NCBI GenBank assembly: GCA_963726135.1
Contig: CAVSBE010000008.1
Location: forward strand, 1,364,001 to 1,428,000
DNA from: Bog-473 sp963726135
GTDB taxonomy: Bacteria > Actinomycetota > Acidimicrobiia > Acidimicrobiales > RAAP-2
Length of the DNA: 64,000 nucleotides
Direction: 5' to 3'
Shown here one piece after another: positions 55,537 to 64,000 of this stretch. How positions within the stretch are numbered: position 1 is the first letter of the stretch; every line of letters begins with the position of its first letter. The notes under the pieces are model-generated. The model worked only from the letters and a program-made list of their open reading frames with translations, had not been told where the DNA came from and searched no databases. Both the position numbers and the translations under genes were made by a program.

Positions 55537-56307
55537 GTGGCGCTCAATCCCCCCCGCACCTTGACGCCTTCGAAGGTGACCGCCTTCACCAACTGCCCGC
55601 TCGCCTTCCGGTTCTCCCAGATTGAGCGCCGGCCGGAGCCGCCCTCCCCGCACTCCGTCAAGGGCACGCTGGTGCACGCGGCCCTCGAGGGCCTCTTCTG
55701 GCACCACGCCCCGGGTGACCGCGGCCCGGCGGCGGCGACGGCCGAGCTGCAACGGGCCTGGGGGGCGCTGCAGGACGACGAGGAATTCGAGCTGCTCGAG
55801 CTCGACGCGGACGCAGCCGAAGCCTTCCTCGCCGACGCTCGCACACTCGTCGACAACTACTTCCGCTTGGAGGACCCCGACGACACGCACACGGTCGCGG
55901 TGGAGCTCGGCGTCGAGACGATGGTCGACGGTCTGCGCCTGCGCGGCATCATCGATCGCCTCGACATCGCCCCGGACGGAAGCCTCGTCGTCGTGGACTA
56001 CAAGACCGGGCGGGCGCCCTCGGAGCGCTTCGAGCGCGGCAGCATGGGCGGGGTCCAGACCTACGCGCTGCTGTGCGAGAGCGTGCTCGGCCGCGCCCCG
56101 GCCGAGGTCCGGCTCCTGTACCTGCGCCAGCCGGTCGCCATCTCCACCGTCGCGTCCGAGCAGACCATCCGGGGCCAGCGCAAGCGCGCGGTCGCCGTGT
56201 GGACGGCGATCGAGCGGGCCTGCAACACCGAGGACTTCCGGCCGCACGTGGGCCCGCTGTGCGACTACTGCCACTTCAAGGCCGCCTGCCCCGCCTTCGC
56301 GGCGTGA
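55537..56307 (+). CDS. RecB-like PD-(D/E)XK exonuclease with Fe-S cysteines
   Basis: GTG 55537 gives 256 residues. TLTPSKVTAFTNCPLAFRFS is the first element of Cas4/AddB/RecB-type nucleases, GTLVHAALEGLFWHH follows, and the nuclease core is LRGIIDRLDIAPDGSLVVVD with YKTGRAP (D...DYK). The C-terminal CDYCHFKAACPAF and the N-terminal NC supply four cysteines for an iron-sulfur cluster. At this size it is a stand-alone PDDEXK_1 nuclease involved in DNA repair. Gene intact, just upstream of PAP2. Confidence 0.87.
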   Translation: MALNPPRTLTPSKVTAFTNCPLAFRFSQIERRPEPPSPHSVKGTLVHAALEGLFWHHAPGDRGPAAATAELQRAWGALQDDEEFELLELDADAAEAFLADARTLVDNYFRLEDPDDTHTVAVELGVETMVDGLRLRGIIDRLDIAPDGSLVVVDYKTGRAPSERFERGSMGGVQTYALLCESVLGRAPAEVRLLYLRQPVAISTVASEQTIRGQRKRAVAVWTAIERACNTEDFRPHVGPLCDYCHFKAACPAFAA

Positions 56308-56317
56308 CGGGCCCGCC

Positions 56318-56911
56318 GTGAGCACCCTCGACGAGGTGGTCGACGCCACCTTCGAGCCTCTGCGGGGGCGGCCGGGCGTCGACCGCGCCGCAGCCGTCGT
56401 CTCCAACCTGGCCGACTACGGCCTCGTCTGGGTGCTGTTGGCCGGCCTCAAGGCACGCCGCCGCGGCCCCGACCGACGGCGCGCCGTCGTCGCGCTCGGC
56501 ACTGCCGGGCTCTCGTCGCTCGTCGTGAGCCGGATGGTCAAGGCGGCGGTCGAGCGGCAGCGGCCCGACGAGCACCTCGACGCTGCCGTCCGCACGCCGA
56601 CGAGCAGCAGCTTTCCGAGCGGGCACACCCTCGCGGCCTTCTGCACCGCGTTCATCCTGGGGGACTCCGACGCGGAGACGGCGGCCCACGTCGGCTTTGC
56701 GGCGGCGGTGGCCGCCAGCCGCGTCCACCTGCGGGCCCACCACCCGACCGACGTGATCGGCGGCGCCGTGATCGGCTCGGTGCTCGGGCTGGGCCTGCGT
56801 CCCGTCGTCGACGTGGTCACGCCGGGGAGCAGGGGGCGCAGCGGGCGGCGGAGGAGGAACCGGAGCGGCCGGGGAATGGGCCCGGGCGGCGCCTTGTTGC
56901 ACGGTTTATGA
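56318..56911 (+). CDS. PAP2-superfamily phosphatase
   Basis: GTG 56318, ten bases after the nuclease stop, gives 197 residues with several hydrophobic helices. The three catalytic motifs are present: KAAVERQRPDEH (K-x6-R-P), SSFPSGHTLAAF (PSGH) and ASRVHLRAHHPTDVIGG (R-x5-H-x3-D). It would remove phosphate from a lipid such as phosphatidate or polyprenyl-diphosphate at the membrane. The Arg-rich C-terminus (GRSGRRRRNRSGRG) should be cytoplasmic. Overlaps the next start by four bases (ATGA). Confidence 0.88.
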   Translation: MSTLDEVVDATFEPLRGRPGVDRAAAVVSNLADYGLVWVLLAGLKARRRGPDRRRAVVALGTAGLSSLVVSRMVKAAVERQRPDEHLDAAVRTPTSSSFPSGHTLAAFCTAFILGDSDAETAAHVGFAAAVAASRVHLRAHHPTDVIGGAVIGSVLGLGLRPVVDVVTPGSRGRSGRRRRNRSGRGMGPGGALLHGL

Positions 56912-57508
56912 AGTCCTTCGCCGTGACCTGGGACTACCGATGCCCATTCGCCCGCAATGCGCATGAGCACCTCGCCGTGGCCCTGGCGGATGGTGCCGAC
57001 TGGGACGTGACGTTCCTGCCCTTCTCGCTCAGCCAGGTCCACGTGCCCGAGGGCGGAACACCCGTGTGGGACGACCCCGCCAAGGCGAAGGACCTGCTGG
57101 CGCTCGCGGGCGGCGTGGTGGTGCGCGACAAGTACCCCGAGCGCTTCCTCGATGCGCACGTCGCTCTCTTCGCCGCCCGTCACGACGAGGGGCTCGACCT
57201 GCGGCTGCCCGATGTGGTGGGCCGCGTGCTCGACACTGCCGGCGTGCCGGGCGACGCCGTGGTCGACGATGCGGGAGCGGAGGACGTGGTGAAGGAATTG
57301 CGGCGCTGCCCACGAGGTGGCAGTGACCAAGTGGGGGGTGTTCGGCGTGCCGACGTTCGTGATGGACGACCGAGCCGTGTTCGTGCGCCTGATGAGCAGG
57401 CCGCACGGCGACGCCGCGCTGGCGCGCCGGACGATTGAGGGGGTGCTCGACCTCTTCGACGCCCAGCCCGACCTGAACGAGTTCAAGTACACGACGTTGT
57501 CGCGCTGA
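56908..57508 (+). CDS. DsbA-family thioredoxin-fold protein (one frameshift)
   Basis: From ATG 56908: MKSFAVTWDYRCPFARNAHE, where C-P-F-A is the active-site position, then DGADWDVTFLPFSLSQVHVP. The frame slips near 57305 (after KELRRC) and resumes AVTKWGVFGVPTFVMDDRAV, with the cis-Pro of GVPTF, ending FDAQPDLNEFKYTTLSR. About 200 residues. A single-Cys CPFA fits an isomerase or mycothiol-linked DsbA-like enzyme in the cytoplasm, since no signal is seen. Confidence 0.78.
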
Positions 57509-57541
57509 GCAGCCACGGCCGACGCCGGCGGAGTGCCCCCG

Positions 57542-58460
57542 CTACGAGCGGCTGAGCTCGCCCAGGAGTGCAAAGCCACGCTCGCGCTCCGAACGGTCAC
57601 CGACGATCGCCGCCACGAAGTCGGTCGCTCCGGCCTCGGCCAGCTGAGCGACCGCGGCTGCAACCGCCTCCTCGTCCCCGATGAAGGCGATGTCAGCCGG
57701 GCTCTCGGCACCTTCCTTGTCGAGCATGGCCCGGTAGGAGGGCAGGTTCGGATAGATCGAGAGCGCCGCGTTGATCCGCTCCTTGGCCGCCTCGGGATCG
57801 TTGGTCACCGCGATCGGCAGGGACACCACGACGCGGGGCGCCGGCCGGCCGGCCGCCTGTGCCGCGGCGGTGATGGTCGGCGCGATGTGGCTCCCGATGG
57901 TCCCGGTGCCTGTCATCCAGGTCACGGTGCCGTCGGCCACCGTGCCCGCCAGCTTGAGCATGGTGGGACCCAGGGCGGCGACCAGAACCGGAGGGGCCTC
58001 GACGCCGGGTATCGCAATGGGGACGAAGGCGTTGGTGGTGACGCGCTCCCCGGTGCTCTTGACCGCCTCGCCCCGTAGCAGTGGCATGAGCGAGCTGAGG
58101 TACTCCTTCATGTAGCGGGCCGGCTTGTCGTAGCTCATGCCCCAGATGCCCTCGACCACCACCTGGTGTGACAGGCCGATCCCGAGCAGAAGCCGGTTGC
58201 CCGTCGCCCACTGCACCGTCAGGGCCTGCGCCGCGAGCATCATGGGGTGCCGCGGGTACACCGGCACCACGCCCGTGCCCAGGTCGATCCCGGGCACCCG
58301 CGCCCGCGGCGGCCAGCAGGGTGAGGGCGTCGGGCCCGAAGATCTGGGAGGCAAACGCGTGGGCGAGCCCGGCCTCCTGGTACCGCTGGAGCTGGGCCAC
58401 GGTGTCGGGCAGCGACGTGTCGACGTCGATCATGCTCCCAATGCGCAGTGCTCGTGCCAT
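57542..58460 (-). CDS. Luciferase-like (LLM, F420-type) oxidoreductase (one frameshift)
   Basis: From ATG 58460: MARALRIGSMIDVDTSLPDT, then AGLAHAFASQIFGPDALTLL. The frame slips near 58310 and resumes VPGIDLGTGVVPVYPRHPMM, ALTVQWATGNRLLLGIGLSH, then YDKPARYMKEYLSSLMPLLR and VLVAALGPTMLKLAGTVADG. About 305 residues with the barrel pattern of F420-dependent LLM enzymes (TIGR-type with HP-MxxA). Actinobacteria commonly use F420 here. The substrate cannot be inferred. Confidence 0.85.
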
Positions 58461-58540
58461 GTCCCCGGTGCTCCCTCGCGTAGTCTGCCCAGTGTGTCCA
58501 GCCCTCTGTCTAGGCGAATCCCCGGACGGGGGCGAGTGAG

Positions 58541-59717
58541 CTGAAGATCCACGACGTCGGGTTCGTCGGGGCGGGCCAGCTGGCACGCATGGCGGGCGAG
58601 GCGGCCAGCGCGCTCGGCCTCTCCATGGCCGTGCTGGCCGAGCGGCCCGATGACGCCGCGTGTCCCGTTGCGGCAGAGGTCGTGCTGGGGTCGCCCCTCG
58701 TCGCCGGGGACCTGCGCGCCTTCACCGAGCGCTGCGCCGTCGTGACGTTCGACCACGAGCAGGTGGACCTCGAGATCGTGCGCGCGCTCGCGGCCGGCGG
58801 CGCGGTGCTCCGGCCGGGTGCCGACGCGTTCGAGCTCGCGGTGGACAAGGCTCGCATGCGTGCCGTGCTCGACGGCGCCGGCGTGCCCGTCCCGGGCTAC
58901 GCCGTGCTCGACGCGGGTGAAGATGCGGCCGACGCAGTGGCCGCCTTCGCTGCCACGCACGGCTGGCCGGTCGTGCTGAAGACCGCCCGCGGCGGGTACG
59001 ACGGCAAAGCCGTCTGGCCGGTCGGCGACCGCGCCGAGGCCGAAGCTGCCCTGACGCGGGTGTCGGGCCGGGTCGTGGTGGAGGAGCTCGTGCCCATTGA
59101 CGCCGAGCTCGCCGTCATGGTGGCCCGCAACCCGTCCGGTGCCTCCGCCGCCTGGCCGGCCGTCGAGACGGCCCAGGTCGACGGGGTCTGCCGGGAGGTC
59201 CTGGTCCCCGGGCGACTGGCCCGCGACGTGGTGGAGGCGGCCTCGGCCCTGGGCCAGAAGGTGGCCGAGATCGCGGGCGCGGTCGGTGTGATGGCCGTGG
59301 AGCTCTTCTCGTCCCGGGGCCGGCTCCTCGTCAACGAGATCGCGACCCGGCCCCACAACTCGGGGCACTGGACCATTGAGGGGGCCGTGACCTCCCAGTT
59401 CGAGAATCACCTGCGAGCGGTCCTCGATCTGCCGCTCGGATCGACAGCACCGCAGCACCCGCAGGTCGCCAGCGTCAATGTCTTCGGCGGGCCGGCGGGC
59501 ACCGACCCGGCCCACCTGCTCGGGCGCGGGCTCGCGCGTCGAGGGTGCGCACGTCCACCTCTACGGCAAGGCCGCCCGGCCCGGACGCAAGCTGGGACAC
59601 GTGACCGTGTGCGGCGACGAGGCCGGCGTTGTGCGGTCCCGTGCCTGGTCGGCCGCCGTCGCCCTCGGGACCTCGGTGCCCGACGGGATCGACCTGCCCC
59701 ACGGGGTGACCCCGTGA
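58541..59717 (+). CDS. purK: N5-carboxyaminoimidazole ribonucleotide synthase PurK (one frameshift)
   Basis: The protein must begin before the ATG at 58589, because KIHDVGFVGAGQLARMAGEA holds the conserved GxGQL nucleotide loop. The only in-frame codon that could start it is CTG 58541, so the true start may be hidden by an indel. ATP-grasp features: LKTARGGYDGKAVWPVGDRA, VVEELVPIDAELAVMVARNP, and VNEIATRPHNSGHWTIEGAV. Near 59535 the frame slips, resuming VEGAHVHLYGKAARPGRKLG to the stop. It makes N5-CAIR from AIR, ATP and bicarbonate in purine synthesis. Overlaps purE by four bases. Confidence 0.9.
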
Positions 59718-60220
59718 CGGCTCCCGTCGTGGCGGTCGTGATGGGCAGCTCTTCGGACCTCCCGGTGATGCAGGGCGCCGTCGAGATGCTCGAGCGCTTC
59801 GGCGTGCCCCACGAGGTGCGCGTGGTCTCGGCCCACCGCACCCCACGCGACATGATCGCCTTCGGTCAGGCCGCGGCGGGCCGCGGCCTGCGGGTGCTGA
59901 TCGCGGGGGCGGGGGGGGCGGCCCACCTGCCCGGAATGCTCGCCTCGGTCACCACCCTCCCGGTCGTCGGAGTCCCGGTGGCCCTGTCGAACCTCGACGG
60001 CCTCGACAGCCTGCTGTCCATCGTGCAGATGCCCAAGGGGGTTCCGGTGGCGACCATGGCGGTGAACGGCGCCCGCAACGCCGGCCTGCTCGCCGTGCGC
60101 ATCCTGGCCGTGGGCGACCCGGGCCTGACGGTAAGAATGGAGGCATTCCAAGAGGAGATCGCGTCGGAAGCCCGTGGCCAGGACGCCGACGTGTCCAGAG
60201 GAGAGACACACGATGGCTGA
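59714..60220 (+). CDS. purE: N5-carboxyaminoimidazole ribonucleotide mutase PurE
   Basis: GTG 59714 (GTGA overlap with purK) gives 168 residues. VVMGSSSDLPVMQGAVEMLE and VRVVSAHRTPRDMIAFGQAA carry the substrate and catalytic Ser/His residues, then IAGAGGAAHLPGMLASVTTL and PVVGVPVALSNLDGLDSLLS. It converts N5-CAIR to CAIR, next step after PurK. Length and motifs are standard for class I PurE. Confidence 0.95.
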   Translation: MTAPVVAVVMGSSSDLPVMQGAVEMLERFGVPHEVRVVSAHRTPRDMIAFGQAAAGRGLRVLIAGAGGAAHLPGMLASVTTLPVVGVPVALSNLDGLDSLLSIVQMPKGVPVATMAVNGARNAGLLAVRILAVGDPGLTVRMEAFQEEIASEARGQDADVSRGETHDG

Positions 60221-61058
60221 GCCGAACCTGGCCCAGCGGCTCGGCTATGCGGCCGACGCCAAGGTTGTGATCATCAACGCCGATGACCTGGGCTCCTGCC
60301 ACTCCGCCAACGTCGGCGTCTACGAGTGCCTCGCCACAGGCACCGTGACGAGCGCCACGCTGATGGTGCCCTGCCCGTGGGCCCGGGAGGCGAGCAGCCG
60401 CTACCGGGGCGAGGACATCGGGGTCCACCTGACGCTCAACGCGGAGTACGAGCTGTACCGCTGGGGCCCCATCACCTACGCCCCATCGCTGCTCGGCGGC
60501 GACGGGGGGTTCCCGCGGACCGTGGAGGACGTCTGGGACCACGCCGACCTCGACGAGGTCCGCCGGGAGTGCCGGGCCCAGATCGAGCGGGCCATCCTCT
60601 GGGGCTTCGACGTGAGCCACCTCGACGCCCACATGGGCACCCTGCAGCTGCGCCCCGAATTCTTCGACGTCTACCTCGAGCTGGCTACCGCCTTCGGGCT
60701 GCCCCTGCGCATGGTGAGCGCGGCCATGGAGCGCTATGTCGGCTTTCCCGCCCGTGCGGTGGCGGCGGAGGCGGGTGCCGTCTTCACCGACCACTTCCGC
60801 CTCGTCCCCGGGGTGGGATCCCGCCAGACCTTCGAGCGCGACCTGCGGACGCTGCGGCCCGGCGTCACCGAGTTCCTCCTGCACCCGGCCGTCGACTCGG
60901 CGGAGCTGCGCTCGCTGGCCATAGACGACTGGAAGTCGAGGGTCGACGATCACCACATGATCTGCGAGGAGAACTGGGTCCCCAGGTTGGTCCAGGAGAC
61001 GGGAGCAACCCTGATCGGCTACCGGCCCTTGCGCGAGCTGGCCCGGGCGGGCGGTTGA
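60213..61058 (+). CDS. ChbG/YdjC-family carbohydrate deacetylase
   Basis: ATG 60213 overlaps the purE stop. The 281 residues contain VVIINADDLGSCHSANVGVY (metal Asp pair), DIGVHLTLNAEYE (His), WGFDVSHLDAHMGTLQLRPE (HxDxH-type) and TEFLLHPAVDSAELRS (His). These are the metal-binding and catalytic residues of YdjC-type deacetylases, which remove N-acetyl groups from chito-oligosaccharides or hopanoid/lipid sugars. Co-transcribed with purE by position only. Confidence 0.87.
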   Translation: MAEPNLAQRLGYAADAKVVIINADDLGSCHSANVGVYECLATGTVTSATLMVPCPWAREASSRYRGEDIGVHLTLNAEYELYRWGPITYAPSLLGGDGGFPRTVEDVWDHADLDEVRRECRAQIERAILWGFDVSHLDAHMGTLQLRPEFFDVYLELATAFGLPLRMVSAAMERYVGFPARAVAAEAGAVFTDHFRLVPGVGSRQTFERDLRTLRPGVTEFLLHPAVDSAELRSLAIDDWKSRVDDHHMICEENWVPRLVQETGATLIGYRPLRELARAGG

Positions 61059-61069
61059 GCCCGATCCCG

Positions 61070-61583
61070 GTGCGCGCCACGACCGCGACCACCATCCGGG
61101 GCGTCTCGATCCTCTCTGGACAGCGCCGCTCCCGTGCCGAGGTCTTCGACATCGCGATCTCGCCCAGCGGCATAGAGATCCGGTGGCGCGGGCCAACCCG
61201 CCACGCGGATGCCCTGGGACCGGGTGTCGCAGTGGCAGATAGAGGAGCGGCGCGGCGGTGTGCTGCTCACGCTGCGCGGCGGCGGGGCCGCCACTCAGTT
61301 GGTGATCCCCGGCTGGACCCTCGACGACCTCGAGCTCGTCATGCGCAACACGGCAGGAGCGGCCGGGGCCGGGGCACCGGCAAACGCGACAGCGCCCACG
61401 GCGCCGGCGGTCCCCTCCCGGATGGAACGGCGCCGGCTGGTCCGGCCCTGGAGAAGGGCGGCCTGGTCGCGGAAGGTCGTCGCGACCGCCGTGCTGCTGG
61501 GCCTGCTGGCCACCGCAGTGACGCTCGTGCTGCTCCAGAGCGCCGGGGTGATCAGCTGGAGCTTCCTCGGCCCCACGGCCTGA
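61070..61583 (+). CDS. Hypothetical membrane-anchored protein (one frameshift)
   Basis: The first part, from GTG 61070 (or TTG 61055), reads TIRGVSILSGQRRSRAEVFD and IAISPSGIEIRWRGPT. The frame slips near 61205, then MPWDRVSQWQIEERRGGVLL and LVIPGWTLDDLELVMRNT. An Ala/Pro linker and a C-terminal helix (VVATAVLLGLLATAVTLVLL) end it. A PH-like cytoplasmic beta domain tethered by one helix is suggested. No function known; convergent with mca. Confidence 0.6.
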
Positions 61584-61590
61584 TCCGGCC

Positions 61591-62454
61591 TCAGGCGGAG
61601 CGGACCCCCTCGAAGAGGTCGTCCTCGGTCACGTCGGTCGGGCCGACGCGGCTCTGGGCCAAGCGGAACTCGTCGAACGGGTGGATCCCGCGCATCACCT
61701 CGGGCGGCAGGCCGAACCAGAACGGTGAGTTGGGATCCACCTGGGTCGCGTGAGCCTTGAGCGCGTCGCCCCGCACCTCGGCGAAGCCAGTGATGTCGAT
61801 GGTCGTGGTGAACGGCTCGGTGCGCGTCATGCGCGCCAGCCACTTGTCGTCGAACGGTGACTTCAGGCCGAGCTCCTCGTACTTGGCGTGGATCTGGCGG
61901 AAGCGCTCCCCCGACCAGACGGAGTAGTAGAGCTTGGCCGGGGTGTGCGGCGGTCCGGCGTCCGGGAAGTGGTCCGGGTCACCGGCGGCGTCGAAGGCCA
62001 GGACGGAGATCTCGTGGACCCGCAGATGGTCCGGGTGCGGGTACTCGTTCTGGTTGTCGCCGTAGGTCACGATCACCTGAGGGCGCTCCCGGCGGATGAC
62101 GGCGACCAGGCGGCCGACCGCCTCGTCGAGGGGCGCCTGCGCGAAGGAGTCCGGCCGCGTGTTGGCCTCCGAGTCGGGCATGCCCGAGTCGCGGTAGCCG
62201 AGCAGGACGGTCTCGTCGTAGCCGATGATGTCAGTGGCCGCCTTGAGCTCGGCCATGCGGATGCGCCCGATGTCCGCCCGTACCTCGGGCGTGTCCATCG
62301 CCGGGTTCAAGATGTCGCCCTCCTCGCCCCCGGTGCAGCACACCAGCACCGTCCGGACGCCCTCGGCGTGGTAGCGGGCCACCGTCGGGGCACCCTTCGA
62401 GGCCTCGTCGTCGGGGTGTGCGTGGACGCACAGCAGGCAGAGGCGATCGGGCAC
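61591..62454 (-). CDS. mca: Mycothiol S-conjugate amidase Mca (LmbE/PIG-L family)
   Basis: From ATG 62454, 287 residues. The zinc motif CVHAHPDDEASKGAPTVARY is diagnostic of the Mca/MshB branch, with IVTYGDNQNEYPHPDHLRVH carrying the second metal His pair. The middle VLVCCTGGEEGDILNPAMD is also typical. Length matches Mca (about 290), and the HPDDEASKG form favours Mca over MshB. Mca cleaves mycothiol-toxin conjugates to release mercapturic acids, a detoxification step in Actinobacteria. Confidence 0.88.
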   Translation of the reverse strand: MPDRLCLLCVHAHPDDEASKGAPTVARYHAEGVRTVLVCCTGGEEGDILNPAMDTPEVRADIGRIRMAELKAATDIIGYDETVLLGYRDSGMPDSEANTRPDSFAQAPLDEAVGRLVAVIRRERPQVIVTYGDNQNEYPHPDHLRVHEISVLAFDAAGDPDHFPDAGPPHTPAKLYYSVWSGERFRQIHAKYEELGLKSPFDDKWLARMTRTEPFTTTIDITGFAEVRGDALKAHATQVDPNSPFWFGLPPEVMRGIHPFDEFRLAQSRVGPTDVTEDDLFEGVRSA

Positions 62455-62531
62455 GGGGTGACCTTAGCGGCGTGCCTGCGCCGGCCCGCCCGGTGCCACC
62501 CCTCCCCCGCTGGGCCTTATGCTCGGAGTCC

Positions 62532-63311
62532 ATGGCAGGCACGTTCAGTCGCTTCCTCGACATCTTCCGGTCCAAGGCGAACAAGGCCCTGGACAAGATG
62601 GAGGACCCGCGGGACACCCTGGACCTCTCCTACGAGAAGCAGCTCGAGCAGCTGCAGAAGGTCCGGCGCGGGGTGGCCGACGTGGCCACCGCCCGCAAGC
62701 GGATCGAACTGCAGGCCCAGGGTTTGCAGAAGCAGGCCGACAAGTTGCAGGGGCAGGCCAAGTCCGCGCTGCAGCAGGGGAACGAGGACCTGGCCCGCGA
62801 GGCGCTGTCCCGGCGGGCCGCGCTCGGCGAGCAGCTGGCCGAGCTGAAGACCCAGCACGACCAGATCAGCGAGCAGGAACAGAAGCTCGTCCAGACCTCC
62901 CAGGAGCTGCAGAGCCGGGTGGAGCGCTTCCGCACGCAGAAGGAGACGCTCAAAGCCTCCTACACGGCGGCTGAGGCGCAGACCAAGGTCGGCGAAGCCG
63001 TGTCGGGCATCTCCGACTCCACGCGCAACGCCGGCGCCACCATGCAGCGCGCCCAGGACAAGATCGCGGGCATGCAGGCGCGGGCGGGCGCCATCGACGA
63101 GCTGCTCGCCTCGGGCGCCCTCGACGACCTGACCCAGCCCGTCGACGACATCCAGAAGGAGCTCGACAAGGTGTCGAACACCTCGGTAGTGGACAACGAG
63201 CTGGCGGCGCTGAAGGCCGAGCTGGGGTCGGGCGGCGACGGCGCCGATGCCACCGCCGCCCTGCCGGCCGCCGAGCAGGGCGGCACCGGGACCGGGGGCG
63301 AGGGCGCCTGA
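62532..63311 (+). CDS. pspA: PspA/IM30 family protein
   Basis: From ATG 62532, 259 residues. FSRFLDIFRSKANKALDKME is the membrane-binding amphipathic helix of PspA/IM30. A long coiled coil follows, rich in Q, K and E (YEKQLEQLQKVRRGVADVAT, LGEQLAELKTQHDQISEQEQ). AIDELLASGALDDL and an acidic Gly-rich tail close it. PspA oligomers protect the membrane under envelope stress. It is directly followed, overlapping by one base, by htpX. Confidence 0.9.
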   Translation: MAGTFSRFLDIFRSKANKALDKMEDPRDTLDLSYEKQLEQLQKVRRGVADVATARKRIELQAQGLQKQADKLQGQAKSALQQGNEDLAREALSRRAALGEQLAELKTQHDQISEQEQKLVQTSQELQSRVERFRTQKETLKASYTAAEAQTKVGEAVSGISDSTRNAGATMQRAQDKIAGMQARAGAIDELLASGALDDLTQPVDDIQKELDKVSNTSVVDNELAALKAELGSGGDGADATAALPAAEQGGTGTGGEGA

Positions 63312-64000
63312 TGGCAATCTCACGCAACATCAAGCCGGACCGTGGCCTGACGAGCCGGATGCTCATGACGGGGTTCTTCCTCGTCGTGCTCTACGCGGCG
63401 TTCATCGCCGTCCTCTTCGCGCTGCTCCACAGCCTCGTCCTGATCCTGGTCATCGGTTTCGGGCTCTTGTTCTGCCAGTACTTCTTCAGCGACAAGATCG
63501 CCATGTACGCCATGCACGCCAAGGAGGTCACGCCGGAGCAGGCCCCCCAGCTGCACGGCGTCGTCGACCGGTTGTGCGCCCTGGCCGACATGCCCAAGCC
63601 GCGTGTGGCCATCGCGACGACGGACATCCCCAACGCGTTCGCCACCGGGAGGAGCCCGAAGAAGGCGGTCGTCTGCGTCACGTCCGGCCTGCTGCGCCGC
63701 CTCGAGGAGCCCGAGGTCGAGGCGGTCCTCTCGCACGAGATCTCCCATGTGGCCCACCGCGACGTGGCGGTCATGACCATCGCCAGCGGCCTCGGCATGC
63801 TGGCCGGGCTGCTGACCCGGGTGATGTTCTACTCGGAGATCTTCGGTGGCGGCCGGGGCAACGACCAGAGCGGCGGGCAGGCGGCCCTCATCGAGATGAT
63901 CATCTTGTTGGTCTCGGTCGTCGTGTACTTCATCAGCTTCCTGCTGACCATGGCGCTGTCGCGCTACCGCGAGCTGGCGGCCGACCGGTCCGGCGCCTTG
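63311..64000 (+). CDS. htpX: HtpX-like M48 zinc protease (3' end off the window)
   Basis: ATG 63311 shares its A with the pspA stop. The visible 230 residues have two N-terminal membrane helices (LMTGFFLVVLYAAFIAVLFA and SLVLILVIGFGLLFCQYFFS), VAIATTDIPNAFATGRSPKK, the catalytic VLSHEISHVAHRDVA (HExxH) and then MALSRYRELAADRSGAL with the third metal Glu. HtpX degrades misfolded membrane proteins under stress; pairing with PspA fits envelope quality control. Runs off the right edge. Confidence 0.92.
   Translation, partial: MAISRNIKPDRGLTSRMLMTGFFLVVLYAAFIAVLFALLHSLVLILVIGFGLLFCQYFFSDKIAMYAMHAKEVTPEQAPQLHGVVDRLCALADMPKPRVAIATTDIPNAFATGRSPKKAVVCVTSGLLRRLEEPEVEAVLSHEISHVAHRDVAVMTIASGLGMLAGLLTRVMFYSEIFGGGRGNDQSGGQAALIEMIILLVSVVVYFISFLLTMALSRYRELAADRSGAL

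Noticed and set aside
55537..56307. Cas4 nuclease of a CRISPR system
   Set aside because: It has the RecB-like fold and cysteines, but there are no cas genes or arrays, and its length and context fit stand-alone actinobacterial PD-(D/E)XK nucleases.

Overview
This window comes from a high-GC actinobacterium. GTG starts are frequent. The right part carries a mycothiol-conjugate amidase-like gene (mca), a luciferase-like (F420-type) oxidoreductase and large carboxylase and acyl-CoA genes. Mycothiol enzymes point to Actinobacteria. The small hypothetical families recall Acidimicrobiia-type genomes, but that placement is inference. No rRNA, tRNA or CRISPR array was seen.

The window splits in two. 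From 1 to about 27.4 kb is an accessory-looking region of single, unrelated genes on both strands: a mug-type DNA glycosylase, a membrane glycosyltransferase, a secreted phospholipase C, a LysM lytic protein, methyltransferases, secreted Ig/IPT, propeller and beta-helix proteins, a secreted type II copper monooxygenase, DUF899, a universal stress protein, a cupin and an MFS exporter. It also holds two IS110-family remnants and one IS21-family remnant. A roughly 28-bp imperfect palindrome recurs 17 times between about 0.46 and 18.13 kb. It lies almost always between genes and always in the same orientation, whichever way the genes point. One copy is cut by an IS110 left end. This gene-repeat-gene layout is the most unusual feature of the window.

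From 27.4 to 64 kb the layout is ordinary and operon-like, and I saw no copies of the repeat. In order it holds: a GGDEF/EAL membrane protein; a zinc-finger anti-sigma-like protein; a DUF1214-sulfotransferase pair; a PadR-ABC ATPase-FtsX permease operon with a palindromic operator candidate; a peroxiredoxin beside a 5'-truncated SRPBCC gene; a TAT-exported peptide-binding protein; a divergent ABC-F / DHA2 MFS pair; ClpS; a zinc alcohol dehydrogenase; a four-gene overlapping operon (enoyl-CoA hydratase, carboxyltransferase, biotin carboxylase, AtuA) divergent from an acyl-CoA dehydrogenase, resembling an acyclic-terpene/branched acyl-CoA pathway; thioesterase and GNAT genes; a RecB-like nuclease; PAP2; a DsbA-like protein; purK-purE-ydjC; mca; and pspA-htpX.

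About twenty genes, including core ones such as purK, carry single-base frameshifts or in-frame stops while the protein on both sides stays well conserved. This looks more like indel errors in the assembly than genuine decay. Frameshifted genes are therefore given as one feature each, with the break noted.
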